Assembly: GCA_016185105.1 (NCBI GenBank)
Contig: JACPOE010000038.1
Location: 1-34,996 of the forward strand
From: Bdellovibrio sp.
Lineage (GTDB): Bacteria > Bdellovibrionota > UBA1018
Direction of reading: 5' to 3'
DNA: 34,996 nt
In this document: positions 8,914 through 17,696 of the stretch, piece by piece
Layout of the letters: each line of letters begins with the position of its first letter
Position numbering within the stretch: the first letter of the stretch is position 1
The notes under the pieces: model-generated
Told to the model about the DNA's origin: nothing
Database searches by the model: none
What the model saw: only the letters and a program-made list of their open reading frames with translations
Program-made: the position numbers and the translations under genes

Positions 8914-10055
8914 GATCTTTCAAAAATCTCTTTGGCGATAATCAGCCTTTGAATCTGAGACGTGCCTTCATAGATTTGGTAGATCTTGGCATCCCTCATT
9001 AGCTTCTCAACTGGGTATTCCTCAGAGTAACCATAGCCTCCGAAGACCTGTACGGCATCGGTTGTGACTCTCATTACCATGTCTGCGGCGAATGCTTTTC
9101 CGATAGCCGCCCATCGAGTGTTTCTTTCTCCTTGGTCAATGGTCCATGCAGCTTTGTGAACCAAGAGTCTTGCCGCTTCAATATCCTTTGCCATATCAGC
9201 AATCATAAAGCTGATCGCCTGGTACGATGCAATTGGCTGTCCAAAGGTTTTACGGGTCTTTGCATACTCAATCGCTTCATCCATAGATCGTCTAGCCAGT
9301 CCTACTGCACCAGCAGATACGGCAGGCCGGGTGTGGTCAAAGGCGCTCATGGCGATTTTGAAACCATCCCCTTCTTTTCCAAGTCGATAAGCCTCAGGAA
9401 CTTTCACCTCATCAAATGAAATGCCCCGAGTGTCGCTGGCCCTTTGCCCCATATTCCACTCTTTTTTGCCAACGGTAATTCCTGGAGTATTGGCGGGGAC
9501 GACAAAACCACTCATCCCTTTATGTTTAAGAGTAGGGTCCGTGTATGCGAGAACGAAATACCAATCTGCAACGCTCCCATTGGTAATCCACATTTTAGAC
9601 CCATTCAAAACGTACTCATTGCCTACTTTTTTGGCGGTAGTTCTGATTCCGCTGACATCTGAGCCTGCACCTGGTTCGGTGACACAATAGGCGGCGAAAA
9701 GGGGTTCCTGAGTTAACCTTCCCAAAAATTTCTTCTTCTGTTCTTCATTTCCAGCCACGATGATGGGGGCCGCAGCCAAAGTGTTGGCTTCCATCGCTGT
9801 CGCGATTCCGGTACAGCCATAAGCGAGCTCCTCGGTAATAATACACCCCTCAAGAACTCCCAGTCCCAGCCCTCCACAGTCTTGTGGAATATGAGTGTTC
9901 ATCAGGCCCAAATCCCAGGCTTTCTTGGCAATTTCCCTAGGATATTCGCCGGTCTTATCGTGGTGGGCAGCCTTAGGGATGATTTCCTCTTTGGCAAATT
10001 TTCGAGCGAGATCTTGCAGTTGTTTTTGTTCATCCGAGAGTGAAAAATTCAGCAT
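8910..10055 (-). CDS. Acyl-CoA dehydrogenase
   Basis: A 381-residue FAD enzyme that introduces the alpha-beta double bond into acyl-CoA in beta-oxidation, handing electrons to ETF. Visible: the N-terminal helical domain ([16 protein letters not shown]), FAD/substrate strands [14 protein letters not shown] and [13 protein letters not shown], the C-terminal helical signature [22 protein letters not shown], and the catalytic base E363 in [11 protein letters not shown], the position used by short- and medium-chain enzymes. Length is typical. Chain-length preference cannot be read; the sequence resembles medium/short-chain or butyryl-CoA types. No other fatty-acid gene is adjacent. It diverges from the RsmB-type gene across 109 bases. 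Confidence 0.93.
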   Translation of the reverse strand: MLNFSLSDEQKQLQDLARKFAKEEIIPKAAHHDKTGEYPREIAKKAWDLGLMNTHIPQDCGGLGLGVLEGCIITEELAYGCTGIATAMEANTLAAAPIIVAGNEEQKKKFLGRLTQEPLFAAYCVTEPGAGSDVSGIRTTAKKVGNEYVLNGSKMWITNGSVADWYFVLAYTDPTLKHKGMSGFVVPANTPGITVGKKEWNMGQRASDTRGISFDEVKVPEAYRLGKEGDGFKIAMSAFDHTRPAVSAGAVGLARRSMDEAIEYAKTRKTFGQPIASYQAISFMIADMAKDIEAARLLVHKAAWTIDQGERNTRWAAIGKAFAADMVMRVTTDAVQVFGGYGYSEEYPVEKLMRDAKIYQIYEGTSQIQRLIIAKEIFERS

Positions 10056-10118
10056 AGTGTCAGGACTCTAAGCAGAGGATTCTAAGTTGTAAAGCGTTTT
10101 GCCTGATACCGATTCCGG

Positions 10119-10147
10119 TTGTGCTTTGCCCTGGCAGTCTCTAAAAC
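10119..10147 (+). promoter_or_regulatory. Possible sigma-70 promoter for the rsmB-type gene
   Basis: TTGTGC (10119-10124), a 17-base spacer and TAAAAC (10142-10147) would start transcription about ten bases before the GAGG ribosome site (10156-10159) of the gene at 10165. The match to consensus is moderate. It lies in the divergent gap with the acyl-CoA dehydrogenase gene. Confidence 0.3.
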
Positions 10148-10164
10148 GGTAATTCGAGGAAAAA

Positions 10165-11580
10165 ATGCCGGGAAAAAATTACAGGAAAACTTCAGATCGG
10201 AAGTTTGGTAGAAAGTTTGGTTCAAAATCAGGCTCCCCTTACGGACAAAAATTTGGCCGCAAGGCGCGGGAGGATTTCGCTGAGGATCGGGACGACGAGG
10301 ATGTCCCCTCTGCAGCGCCCGCTCCGAGTCAGCGGCTTTCTTCGGTCGAGTCTTCTTTTGCAAAGCTTTGGGAAAGCCTTTTTTCAAGTCCGATTCATCT
10401 CGATTCAGCTTTATCTAAACTCCCGGTGCGAATGAAATCGATTTTGGCTCAGTTGGTGCCGCCGGTCCTTTTGCGTCCAGCCTCCCTGGCCGAAAAGATG
10501 GGGATTGGTGTTCCACGAGATGAGCCTTGGTCTTTATCTTCGGAAAAGAAAGCAAAATGGCGTCCGGCTCAGCTGATCGTTGCACGTTCCTACACCCAAA
10601 TGAGTGCTGGAAAGATTGAAACGGATCCGGTGGCCGAAGACTATCCTTCTTGGATGATTCAGGAGTGGGAGAAGGATTGGGGAAAAGAGTCGGCTGCAGA
10701 TCTTGTTCGCCTTCTGGCCGTCGAACCCCCTCTAAGTCTCAGAGTTTCTTCTAAAAAGAACCGTCAGGAAATCCTCAGCGCATTAACCAATGAAGATCGA
10801 CTGCCAGTTCGGGTGGAGACCTCGCGATTTTCTCCAGTGGGGATTCGGTTGTCCGGTTACGCTCCAGTTTTACACACAGAATCATTTAAACGGGGAGAGT
10901 TTGAAATTCAGGATGAGGGTTCTCAGGTGCTGGCGGCATTTGCCCTTTGGCCCGAGATTTTTAAAGACCTTCTTCAAAAACAGCCGGGATCAGTATCGTC
11001 CAGCTTTTCTTTAAAGGAACTCCCTTCGGCAAAAGAGTTCTATTCCAAAACTTTGGTGGACGCTTGTGCTGGAGCGGGGGGGAAATCCCTGGCAATGGGT
11101 GACCTCATTAAGGGTAAAGGACGCATTTTCTCCTATGATGTAAGCGCAACTAAGCTTCAGGCTTTGAAAAGGCGAGCTACCCGAGCTGGTTTGAATAATA
11201 TTAAGACCTTGGTTCTTTCCGAAGGACAGGAATCTTCGGCCCTCGAATCCTTTAAAGCAAAAGCAGATCTAGTCTTGGTCGATGCACCCTGTAGTGGCTG
11301 GGGAGTTTTGCGAAGGAATCCTGACATTAAATGGCGGCAGGACCCTAAAGTCTTGGAGCGCATGCCCGTTTTGCAATCCAGGCTATTAGATACTTACTCG
11401 ACCCTAGTGGCCCCAGGGGGCAGACTCGTTTACGGGCTCTGTACGTTTCGCAGAGCCGAAACCATTGCAGTCGTCGAGAATTTTAACCAAACTCACCCCG
11501 ATTTCGAACCCATTCTAGGTGGATTTGTAGGCCCCGGTCCCTGCGATGGGTTTTTTATGTATTCTTGGAAAAAGAAATGA
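10165..11580 (+). CDS. RsmB/NOP2-type RNA (cytosine-5) methyltransferase
   Basis: A 471-residue SAM-dependent m5C RNA methyltransferase, probably acting on rRNA. SAM motif I is VDACAGAGGKS (298-308), motif IV has the PC dipeptide with C376 in DAPCSGWGVLRRNPDIKW, and the nucleophile region has C426 in YGLCTFRRAE (usually YSTCS). The C-terminus GPCDGFFMYSWKK matches the family ending. A very basic N-terminal tail carries repeats of KFGRK (residues about 13-33) and probably binds RNA; an acidic patch (40-46) follows. The N-terminal 60-180 region resembles the linker of RsmB/RsmF-like proteins but I cannot assign the target base. GAGG stands six bases before the ATG. The TGA overlaps the ATG of pyrD (ATGA), so the two genes are translationally coupled. 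Confidence 0.85.
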   Translation: MPGKNYRKTSDRKFGRKFGSKSGSPYGQKFGRKAREDFAEDRDDEDVPSAAPAPSQRLSSVESSFAKLWESLFSSPIHLDSALSKLPVRMKSILAQLVPPVLLRPASLAEKMGIGVPRDEPWSLSSEKKAKWRPAQLIVARSYTQMSAGKIETDPVAEDYPSWMIQEWEKDWGKESAADLVRLLAVEPPLSLRVSSKKNRQEILSALTNEDRLPVRVETSRFSPVGIRLSGYAPVLHTESFKRGEFEIQDEGSQVLAAFALWPEIFKDLLQKQPGSVSSSFSLKELPSAKEFYSKTLVDACAGAGGKSLAMGDLIKGKGRIFSYDVSATKLQALKRRATRAGLNNIKTLVLSEGQESSALESFKAKADLVLVDAPCSGWGVLRRNPDIKWRQDPKVLERMPVLQSRLLDTYSTLVAPGGRLVYGLCTFRRAETIAVVENFNQTHPDFEPILGGFVGPGPCDGFFMYSWKKK

Positions 11581-12662
11581 GCAGTTTGACGGCGGTGATC
11601 TGGTTTTTTTTTCGACGAGTGGTCTTCTTTTTTGACGCGGAATTTGCTCACCGACTCACTGTTAACCTGATTCGAATGGGGGGAGGACTTAGCAAAAAGG
11701 CGCTCCTCACCGTCAGCGACTCGAAAGATCTGTTCAACAAGTCCCAAAATGGGAATGAGTCGGGCGATCTCCCGAAGGTGATGGGGATGGTTTTCAGCTC
11801 GCGGGTAGGATTAGCTGCTGGCTTTGATAAAGACTGCGAGATTTTGGAATTTCTTCCGTACCTAGGGTTTGGTTTTGCCGAAATTGGGACCGTAACTCGC
11901 CTTCCTCAGGAGGGTAACCCCAAGCCGAGACTCTTCCGTGATATTTCTCGGGAAGCCATTTTTAATCGGATGGGCTTTAACGGAATGGGATCTCAGCGTG
12001 TCTCAGAAAATCTAAAAAGAGTTCGGCATAAATTACCTGCCCACTTTCGGGTGGGGGTCAATATTGGGAAAAACAAAAATACGCCGCCAGAGAAAACTCC
12101 AGAAGACTATCTAGAGGCGTTACGCCCTTTCGAGGGCATGGTGGATTACGCCGTGGTGAACGTAAGTTCCCCGAATACTCCTGGGCTAAGATCGCTTCAG
12201 ACTGTGGAAACTTTAAAGCCGATCCTGGGAAGTCTCCAAAATCTTTGTGCTAAGTGGCAAAGTGCACCTCCTTTGCTCTTAAAGCTGGCTCCGGAATTGA
12301 TCGAAGATGAGATTTCGCCAATTATTGTTGAAATGGAAAAGTTCGGGGTACAGGGTTGGGTACTGACCAACACTCTTGCCGGTGTCTTTACTCAGGCCAA
12401 AGGCGAAATAGAGTTAAGCGGTGGATGGAGCGGCAGAGTTTTGGCGGAAGGTTCGCGCCGCTCTCTTGAGGTTGCAAGGAAGTATACTTCAAGGACGGTG
12501 ATTTCGGTCGGAGGCATTCACTCACCCGAAGAAGCATTGGAAAGAGTAAAACTGGGCGCCGATCTAGTCCAACTCTACACTGGGTGGGTTTACGGTGGGC
12601 CCCATTTCCCATCTCGTGTCACAAGATCCCTTTTTCCTAGAAATGCAGGTTTTAGGCCCTAA
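11577..12662 (+). CDS. pyrD: Dihydroorotate dehydrogenase (quinone), class 2
   Basis: PyrD oxidises dihydroorotate to orotate at the inner membrane with quinone as acceptor, in pyrimidine synthesis. About 361 residues. An N-terminal amphipathic segment (AVIWFFFRRVVFFFDAEFAH) fits the class-2 membrane anchor; then GLAAGFDKD, GTVTRLPQEGNPKPRLFR, NRMGFNGMG, GVNIGKNKNTP, NVSSPNTPGLR with the class-2 catalytic Ser, LLKLAPEL and the FMN phosphate site SVGGIHSPEEAL and QLYTGWVYGGP. The start is the ATG that overlaps the upstream stop (ATGA); a longer start at 11565 would only extend into the methyltransferase gene. pyrF lies 6.5 kb downstream, a loose grouping of pyrimidine genes. Confidence 0.93.
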   Translation: MSSLTAVIWFFFRRVVFFFDAEFAHRLTVNLIRMGGGLSKKALLTVSDSKDLFNKSQNGNESGDLPKVMGMVFSSRVGLAAGFDKDCEILEFLPYLGFGFAEIGTVTRLPQEGNPKPRLFRDISREAIFNRMGFNGMGSQRVSENLKRVRHKLPAHFRVGVNIGKNKNTPPEKTPEDYLEALRPFEGMVDYAVVNVSSPNTPGLRSLQTVETLKPILGSLQNLCAKWQSAPPLLLKLAPELIEDEISPIIVEMEKFGVQGWVLTNTLAGVFTQAKGEIELSGGWSGRVLAEGSRRSLEVARKYTSRTVISVGGIHSPEEALERVKLGADLVQLYTGWVYGGPHFPSRVTRSLFPRNAGFRP

Positions 12663-12695
12663 AAACGCAAAAGCCCCAAGCCGAAGCTTGAGGCT
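12661..12695 (-). terminator. Rho-independent terminator of the lysine-rich peptide gene
   Basis: On the minus strand AGCCTCAAGC-TTCG-GCTTGGGGCT forms a ten-pair stem (one G-U) with a stable UUCG loop, followed by TTTTGCGTTTTT. On the plus strand the G-U becomes a C-A mismatch and no T-run follows, so it is built for the minus strand. It may also weakly stop pyrD transcripts. Confidence 0.8.
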
Positions 12696-12721
12696 CTTGT
12701 GAATCAAAACACAAAGAAGAG

Positions 12722-12793
12722 TTATTTCTTTTTCTTCTTGGTGGATTTTTTCTTGGTTGTTTTCTTTTTTGTAGCTTTTTTCTTTGTAGCCAT
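12722..12793 (-). CDS. 23-residue lysine-rich peptide
   Basis: The peptide begins MATKKKATKKKTTKKK and ends STKKKKK: Lys triplets at regular spacing, with Thr, Ala and Ser between, no acidic or aromatic residue. A strong Shine-Dalgarno ACGGAGG stands about eight bases before the ATG, a plausible promoter lies about 60 bases further up (12862-12890) and a clear terminator follows the stop. These signals argue for a real small gene although it is far below usual length cut-offs. The repeat resembles the tails of bacterial histone-H1-like proteins, so nucleic-acid or ribosome binding is a guess from charge alone. It is isolated between pyrD and the GGDEF gene, which are both on the other strand. 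Confidence 0.65.
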   Translation of the reverse strand: MATKKKATKKKTTKKKSTKKKKK

Positions 12794-12861
12794 TTGTTTT
12801 TCCTCCGTTAGAACGACGAAAATTGCGTCGCTCAATTTTGATGTTACCTGGAAGTTGTCCG

Positions 12862-12890
12862 ATATCAAGTAAAGAACTCAAATATATCAA
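12862..12890 (-). promoter_or_regulatory. Putative promoter of the lysine-rich peptide gene
   Basis: Minus strand: TTGATA (12890-12885), a 17-base spacer and TGATAT (12867-12862). Directly upstream is a perfect T8A8 tract (12891-12906) that could act as an UP element. The leader of about 60 bases holds a small hairpin (CGACG/CGTCG) before the ribosome site. The -10 match is imperfect. Confidence 0.4.
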
Positions 12891-13085
12891 TTTTTTTTAA
12901 AAAAAACTTCCCATCAAGTGTCCGGATCATGTCGATCGTTCAAAATTTTCAGTCGGTTCGTAAAAAAATTTCCTATCTATCTCTTTTTACAACAAATAGA
13001 GTTGAAGAAATTTGTTTAAAATCAGATCATCAAGTCGTCGCAAACCCTGATCCAATCTGGGTCTGCACCTGGGAGACGAGATCTT

Positions 13086-14012
13086 ATGAAAAGAATTTTA
13101 ATTTTAGACTCCGAAAGTGGTCCTTTAAAGAGAACCATTCAGATTTTGACCTCTGATAAGCACGTTATCCAGGTTGCGGATGACCGTGATGCCGCTTTGC
13201 GGTGCCTCCGTGCATGGAAACCTCATGTTTTTGTTTTCGGCCTTCCCTCTGAGAGTACTGAAAATAAGGATTGGAAGGGTTTTATTCAAAAAGTCCGCTC
13301 GGTAATAGCCGAGGAGTACTCAACCTTGCTGTTGATTAGTGACCGGCAATCTCTTGAGGATCTTTTGGAAGTGATAGAAGTGGGTGTCGATGCCGTTCTG
13401 CCCAGAAATTTCCAACCGAAGGACCTAATTTTGGCAGTTCAGGGACTCATTAAGCATAAGGAAGTCCGAGACTCACTAAAACGAGCTAACCATAGAATCG
13501 AGGAGCTGAGTTCGATCGACGAATTGACCGGTTTGTTAAATATGAAGGCCGCGTATCGAAGGGGTGAAGAGGAAGTTCTGCGCCTTAGGACATCAGGCCG
13601 TCCTGTTTCGGCTGCGATGCTCAATATTGACGGATTTTCCGGAGTTAATCAGAGTTATGGGTTCATGATTGGAAGCTTAGTCCTGCAAGAGGTCGGTCGG
13701 AGGGTCAAAGCAAGTGTTCGAATGTCCGATTTGGTTGCTCGAGTAGGGGCAGATGAGTTTTTTATCCTGTTTCCGGATACTCCGACGGAGGTTGCTCAAC
13801 AAATTGTTGAACAAGTTCGTAGCGCTATTCAATCCACCCCATTTAAGACGGAGAAGTACTCGATCGGGTTAACTTCTACGTTTGGGATCGCTAGTTTAAC
13901 CCAGGGGCACCCTAAACAAAGGATGAGTGATTTGTTACACATTACTTCTGAAGCGCTCCGTTCTGCTAAGGGGGATGGTCCAAATCGTGTGCAAACCTAC
14001 GCTTTGACCTGA
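13086..14012 (+). CDS. Pseudo-receiver plus degenerate GGDEF protein
   Basis: 308 residues. Residues 1-125 have a response-regulator-like fold (RILILD at the start), but the phospho-acceptor position in HVFVFGLP (about 50-53) has no Asp and the conserved Lys region reads LPRNF, so it probably cannot be phosphorylated. A short helix (130-142) leads to the GGDEF domain with SIDELTGLLN at 143-152. The signature is GADEF at 221-225 and the GHxxGD motif is GFMIGS, so the guanine-contacting Asp is lost. The inhibitory site RxxD is intact: RMSD at 212-215, five residues before GADEF. This favours a c-di-GMP receptor over an active cyclase. GGAGA lies before the ATG. The kinase gene follows after about 54 bases. 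Confidence 0.85.
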   Translation: MKRILILDSESGPLKRTIQILTSDKHVIQVADDRDAALRCLRAWKPHVFVFGLPSESTENKDWKGFIQKVRSVIAEEYSTLLLISDRQSLEDLLEVIEVGVDAVLPRNFQPKDLILAVQGLIKHKEVRDSLKRANHRIEELSSIDELTGLLNMKAAYRRGEEEVLRLRTSGRPVSAAMLNIDGFSGVNQSYGFMIGSLVLQEVGRRVKASVRMSDLVARVGADEFFILFPDTPTEVAQQIVEQVRSAIQSTPFKTEKYSIGLTSTFGIASLTQGHPKQRMSDLLHITSEALRSAKGDGPNRVQTYALT

Positions 14013-14066
14013 TTTCGAGTACCTTATGCGTTTGTGAACCGGGTGCATCTGTGCGAAAACCGGGAA

Positions 14067-16200
14067 ATGGAACAAAACAAGCCGCAAATCCTGTCGATGG
14101 AGGGTGAACCTCCCCTCGATTCCCGTGAACGCAGAAAACGAAAACGCGAAGGTATCTTAATCATTTTTTTGACGGTGCTCTTTCTTTCTTTGACCGCGGC
14201 TGAGTTTCACCTAACGAAAATTTTTGGAAATTACCGGGACCTATTATCGCAATACAGAACAAACAGCGATGCACTTTGCGACCCATGTTGCGCATGGCGT
14301 TGCCACCCGGTTAGCAGCTCACCGAGTCCATGATGACAAAGTATTGGCAAATACCGAGACTTTGGGGAAATGGCTGAATGAGTATTTGAACAGCCAGCGT
14401 GACCTTTTAGCCCTGGATGCCGTTGAGTTTTACGCGAGTGAATCAGCGGACCGATTGATTTCTGAAAAGCGGGTGCCTAACGATTTGCCTCGTTATTATC
14501 CTCGGCTGTCCAAGGAACTCTTGGAGCGCGCTTTTTCTGGAGAAAAGGTTTCTGTTGTGCAGCACATAGGACAAGGGGACTTGATTCGCTGTCTAGTTCC
14601 TGTGGATATGGGATTCGTCCGCGCTAAACCTGTCATCGGCGTTATTGCAATCGACGCATATATTCCGATTGGACTCAGAAATAAGGTGGACGAGATTGCC
14701 AGTGTTTTCGACGATTATAAGGACACCAACCCCCTAAAATATCCAATGAAGACCACCTATTCGGTGATTTTAGTGATGATTACCTTGGTCATTTTGTTTG
14801 TGGTGATTTGGGTTGGGCTCTACATGGCTAGGGAGCTCACTGTGCCGGTCGAAAGACTTGTGGAGGGGGCTAAGGCTGTTGGTTCGGGTAACTTAGATGT
14901 TTCGATTTCTGCTACCGGTCATGATGAGATTGCAGTCTTAGTAGATTCGTTTAACAAGATGACCCGAGACCTAAAAGATAATCGGGAGAGGCTCATTCAA
15001 GCCAGTGCGGACCTAGAAAAAAGACGACTGCAGCTTGAGGCCGTCCTTGCCAATATCGGTACGGGCGTGATCGCTGTGGATAATCTAGGTGCAATTACGA
15101 CCTTCAATCGTGCCGTATCCAAGTTTCTTCAAATCTCGGTTGACGCTACCGTCGGTAAGTCCTACGCAGCTGTTTTGTCAGGCGAGGCTGCACCCCTCGT
15201 TGAAGTGATTGATCGAGCTTTTGCGGCAACCCAGCAAGGGGGAATTGTTGCGCCTGAAACCGGACAGTGGACGTTTCGTTCAGGTGAGAGCATGCGAGTA
15301 CTTGCCGCAGTTGCCACTTCACTAAAAGAAGGGGGCTCAAACTGGGGTGTTGTTGTTGTGATTGATGACATGACTCACCTAATTAAGGGTCAAAGAGAAA
15401 TGGCGTGGCGAGAAGTAGCAAGAAGGATCGCCCATGAGATTAAAAACCCGCTCACACCGATTAAACTTTCAGCACAAAGGCTCCAAAGAAGATTTAGTGA
15501 AATGCGAGGAAAAGATGGGGCCCTACTCAAGGAATGCACCCACACCATTATTAAACATACGGATGAACTTAAGGAAATGGTGAATGAGTTTTCAAATTTT
15601 GCCAGGTTCCCTCAGTCATCTCCCGCTCCTCATGACTTGAATGAAGTCTTGAAGGAGGCAGTCGCTCTCTATGAACAGGCCCATCCAGGGGTTAATATCC
15701 ATGCAGGATTTGAAAGCAAAATGCCTATCTGTGAGTTTGATCGGGATCAGATTAAAAGGGTAATGATTAATCTTTTTGATAATGCGATGGCGGCACTTCA
15801 GGACAATCTGCCGGGACGGATAAAAAAGATTAGAGTGGCTAGCCATTACAATGAGCAGCTCCAAATGGCTGTAATTGAGATGGAGGATAATGGGCTAGGA
15901 ATGACTGAAGAGGTGAAGGCGAGGGTCTTTGAACCTTACTTTTCAACAAAAAGAGATGGCACCGGGTTAGGGCTCTCAATTGTGAAACGAATTGTTAATG
16001 ACCACGATGGATTTATTCGAGTAAGATCAGCTCCCGGTGAAGGGACCCTATTTGTAATCGAAATTCCGACTCAGCTTCACCACCGGCTCGACCCCCCTAG
16101 GTATGATGCTAGAGGCGAGATGATTGCAAAGGGTCCGTTGCTAGGTTCCGAAGGAAGGGTTCCTTCAAGTTCAGATGAATCCAAAGGTAGGACGTTGTAG
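14067..16200 (+). CDS. NtrY-like sensor histidine kinase, frame broken near the N-terminus
   Basis: A membrane sensor kinase in two frames. The first frame encodes a basic start and one span (GILIIFLTVLFLSL) to about LTKI near 14222. The second, open from 14224, encodes LEITGTYYRNTEQTAMHF, a sensor region, a second span (VILVMITLVILFVVIWVGLY), HAMP (ARELTVPVERL), PAS (LEAVLANIGTGVIAVD), the phospho-acceptor His in RRIAHEIKNPLTPIKLS, and the N, G1, F and G2 boxes (MINLFDNAMAAL, EDNGLGM, FEPYFSTK, GTGLGLSIV). Related NtrY kinases have further spans and a linker between these parts; the joint lacks an estimated 80-110 residues and changes frame (missing length 3n+2). The start is uncertain (ATG 14067 or GTG 14034). 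Its partner regulator follows after 14 bases. Signal unknown. Confidence 0.82.
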
Positions 16201-16214
16201 AAAGGGAGAAGATG

Positions 16215-17645
16215 ATGTCTAGATCTGTTTTGATCATTGATGATGAAGCTTCTATTCGCCAATCACTCACCGGTGCTCTTAAAGACGAGGGGTATCGAAC
16301 CGCCGTTGCTGGTTCGGGCAAAGAGGGGCTTGAGCAGATCCGCATCGAGAGACCGGATATCGTCTTATTGGATATCTGGATGCCAGAGATGGATGGCATC
16401 GAAGTTCTTAGAACGATTAAGAGTGAGTGGCCCGATCAGGTTGTCGTAGTGATGTCAGGACACGGTAATATCGAAACTGCAGTCAAGGCAACGAAGTTGG
16501 GTGCCTTTGATTTTATTGAAAAACCCCTTTCTTTAGAGAGGCTCTTGCTTCTTTTAAAGAATGTTTCGAGTGCTCAAGATTTAGCCAGGGAAAATCAAGC
16601 ACTTCGAAAACAAGTTCACAAAAGCCGAAATTTGGTGGGACAGAGCCCATCAATGAAGCTGATTCAAGAATTGATTCGAAGGGTGGCACCCACGACCGGG
16701 TCTGTTCTCATTACCGGAGAAAACGGAACAGGCAAGGAGTTGGTTGCTCAAAGCATCCATGCGTTGTCGCCAAGGTTCAATAAACCTTTTGTTGAGGTCA
16801 ATTGTGCCGCAATCCCCGAAGAGTTGATTGAGAGCGAACTTTTTGGGCATGAAAAGGGCTCTTTTACCGGTGCAACGCAGCTTCGCCGTGGAAAGTTTGA
16901 CCTGGCCAACGGTGGGACTCTTTTTCTTGATGAAATTGGCGATATGTCCTTAAAAACGCAGGCAAAAATATTGCGAATTCTTCAGGAACAAAAATTTGAG
17001 AGGGTTGGGGGAGCCCAAACTATTTCTGTGGACGTAAGGATCGTAGCCGCCACGAATAAGGATTTGAAAAATGAGATTCAAGAGGGAAATTTTCGCGAGG
17101 ACCTTTATTATCGACTCAATGTAATTCCTTTCAATATTCCTCCTCTTAGGGAGCGTAAGGAGGACATTTCGGTTCTTGCTGCTCACTATCTGAAGGAATT
17201 TGCTACCCTCCATGGACGAGCGTTGAGGGATCTTTCTCCTGAGGCGTCCCAAGTTTTAAGTGCTTACTCATGGCCAGGAAATGTCAGGGAACTCAAGAAT
17301 TTGATCGAAAGAGTGGTGATTCTTACCCCTGAGTCCGAAGAAGGGTTTGGAATCTCCGCTGCCGACTTGCTCCGCAATCTTCAAGATGATGGATTCACGG
17401 TAAGAATGGAGGAGGCTGGAATCTTAGGGAGAACGCCTCCTCAGAGCCCCGAAGTGGGGGTGGCTGAAGATACCGGTGGCAAGAACTTAAGGGATGCTCG
17501 CCAGGAGTTCGAAAAAGATTTCATTCTACAGACTTTGAAAAAGAATGAGTGGAATATCTCGAGAACTGCTCAAGCCCTTGGAATCGAGCGGAGTCATCTC
17601 CACCGAAAGATCAGGTCCTACACGCTGACCGACCCGGAAGCATAA
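16215..17645 (+). CDS. NtrX-like sigma-54-dependent response regulator
   Basis: About 476 residues: receiver (IIDDE, phospho-acceptor D in [12 protein letters not shown] at about 53, MSGHG, EKPLS), AAA+ ATPase, and Fis-type helix-turn-helix ([20 protein letters not shown]). The ATPase has Walker A GENGTGKE, the sigma-54 contact loop as GSFTGA (most relatives GAFTGA, so Ser for Ala), Walker [12 protein letters not shown] and the arginine finger region [21 protein letters not shown]. It should activate sigma-54 promoters when phosphorylated by the kinase encoded just upstream. GGGAG at 16204-16208 is six bases from the second of two ATGs (16215), which I prefer to 16212. A Pro/Gly-rich insert (about 400-425) separates ATPase and DNA-binding domain. 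Confidence 0.92.
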   Translation: MSRSVLIIDDEASIRQSLTGALKDEGYRTAVAGSGKEGLEQIRIERPDIVLLDIWMPEMDGIEVLRTIKSEWPDQVVVVMSGHGNIETAVKATKLGAFDFIEKPLSLERLLLLLKNVSSAQDLARENQALRKQVHKSRNLVGQSPSMKLIQELIRRVAPTTGSVLITGENGTGKELVAQSIHALSPRFNKPFVEVNCAAIPEELIESELFGHEKGSFTGATQLRRGKFDLANGGTLFLDEIGDMSLKTQAKILRILQEQKFERVGGAQTISVDVRIVAATNKDLKNEIQEGNFREDLYYRLNVIPFNIPPLRERKEDISVLAAHYLKEFATLHGRALRDLSPEASQVLSAYSWPGNVRELKNLIERVVILTPESEEGFGISAADLLRNLQDDGFTVRMEEAGILGRTPPQSPEVGVAEDTGGKNLRDARQEFEKDFILQTLKKNEWNISRTAQALGIERSHLHRKIRSYTLTDPEA

Positions 17646-17696
17646 ATTTCCAAACCCATTCCCTTTTTTGTCGTCCTGGAATAGGGTGGGCAGGCT

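Noticed and set aside
12564..12890. 108-residue minus-strand frame over the lysine-rich peptide
   Set aside because: It runs through the terminator and into pyrD in a different frame from the peptide that has the strong ribosome site.
12891..12906. T8A8 palindrome as a bidirectional terminator
   Set aside because: It has no G/C stem; an UP element or intrinsic bend next to the -35 fits better.
12929..13156. 75-residue open frame before the GGDEF gene
   Set aside because: It overlaps the GGDEF start by 71 bases in another frame, has no ribosome site and no recognisable features. The stretch 12907-13085 shows no other gene.
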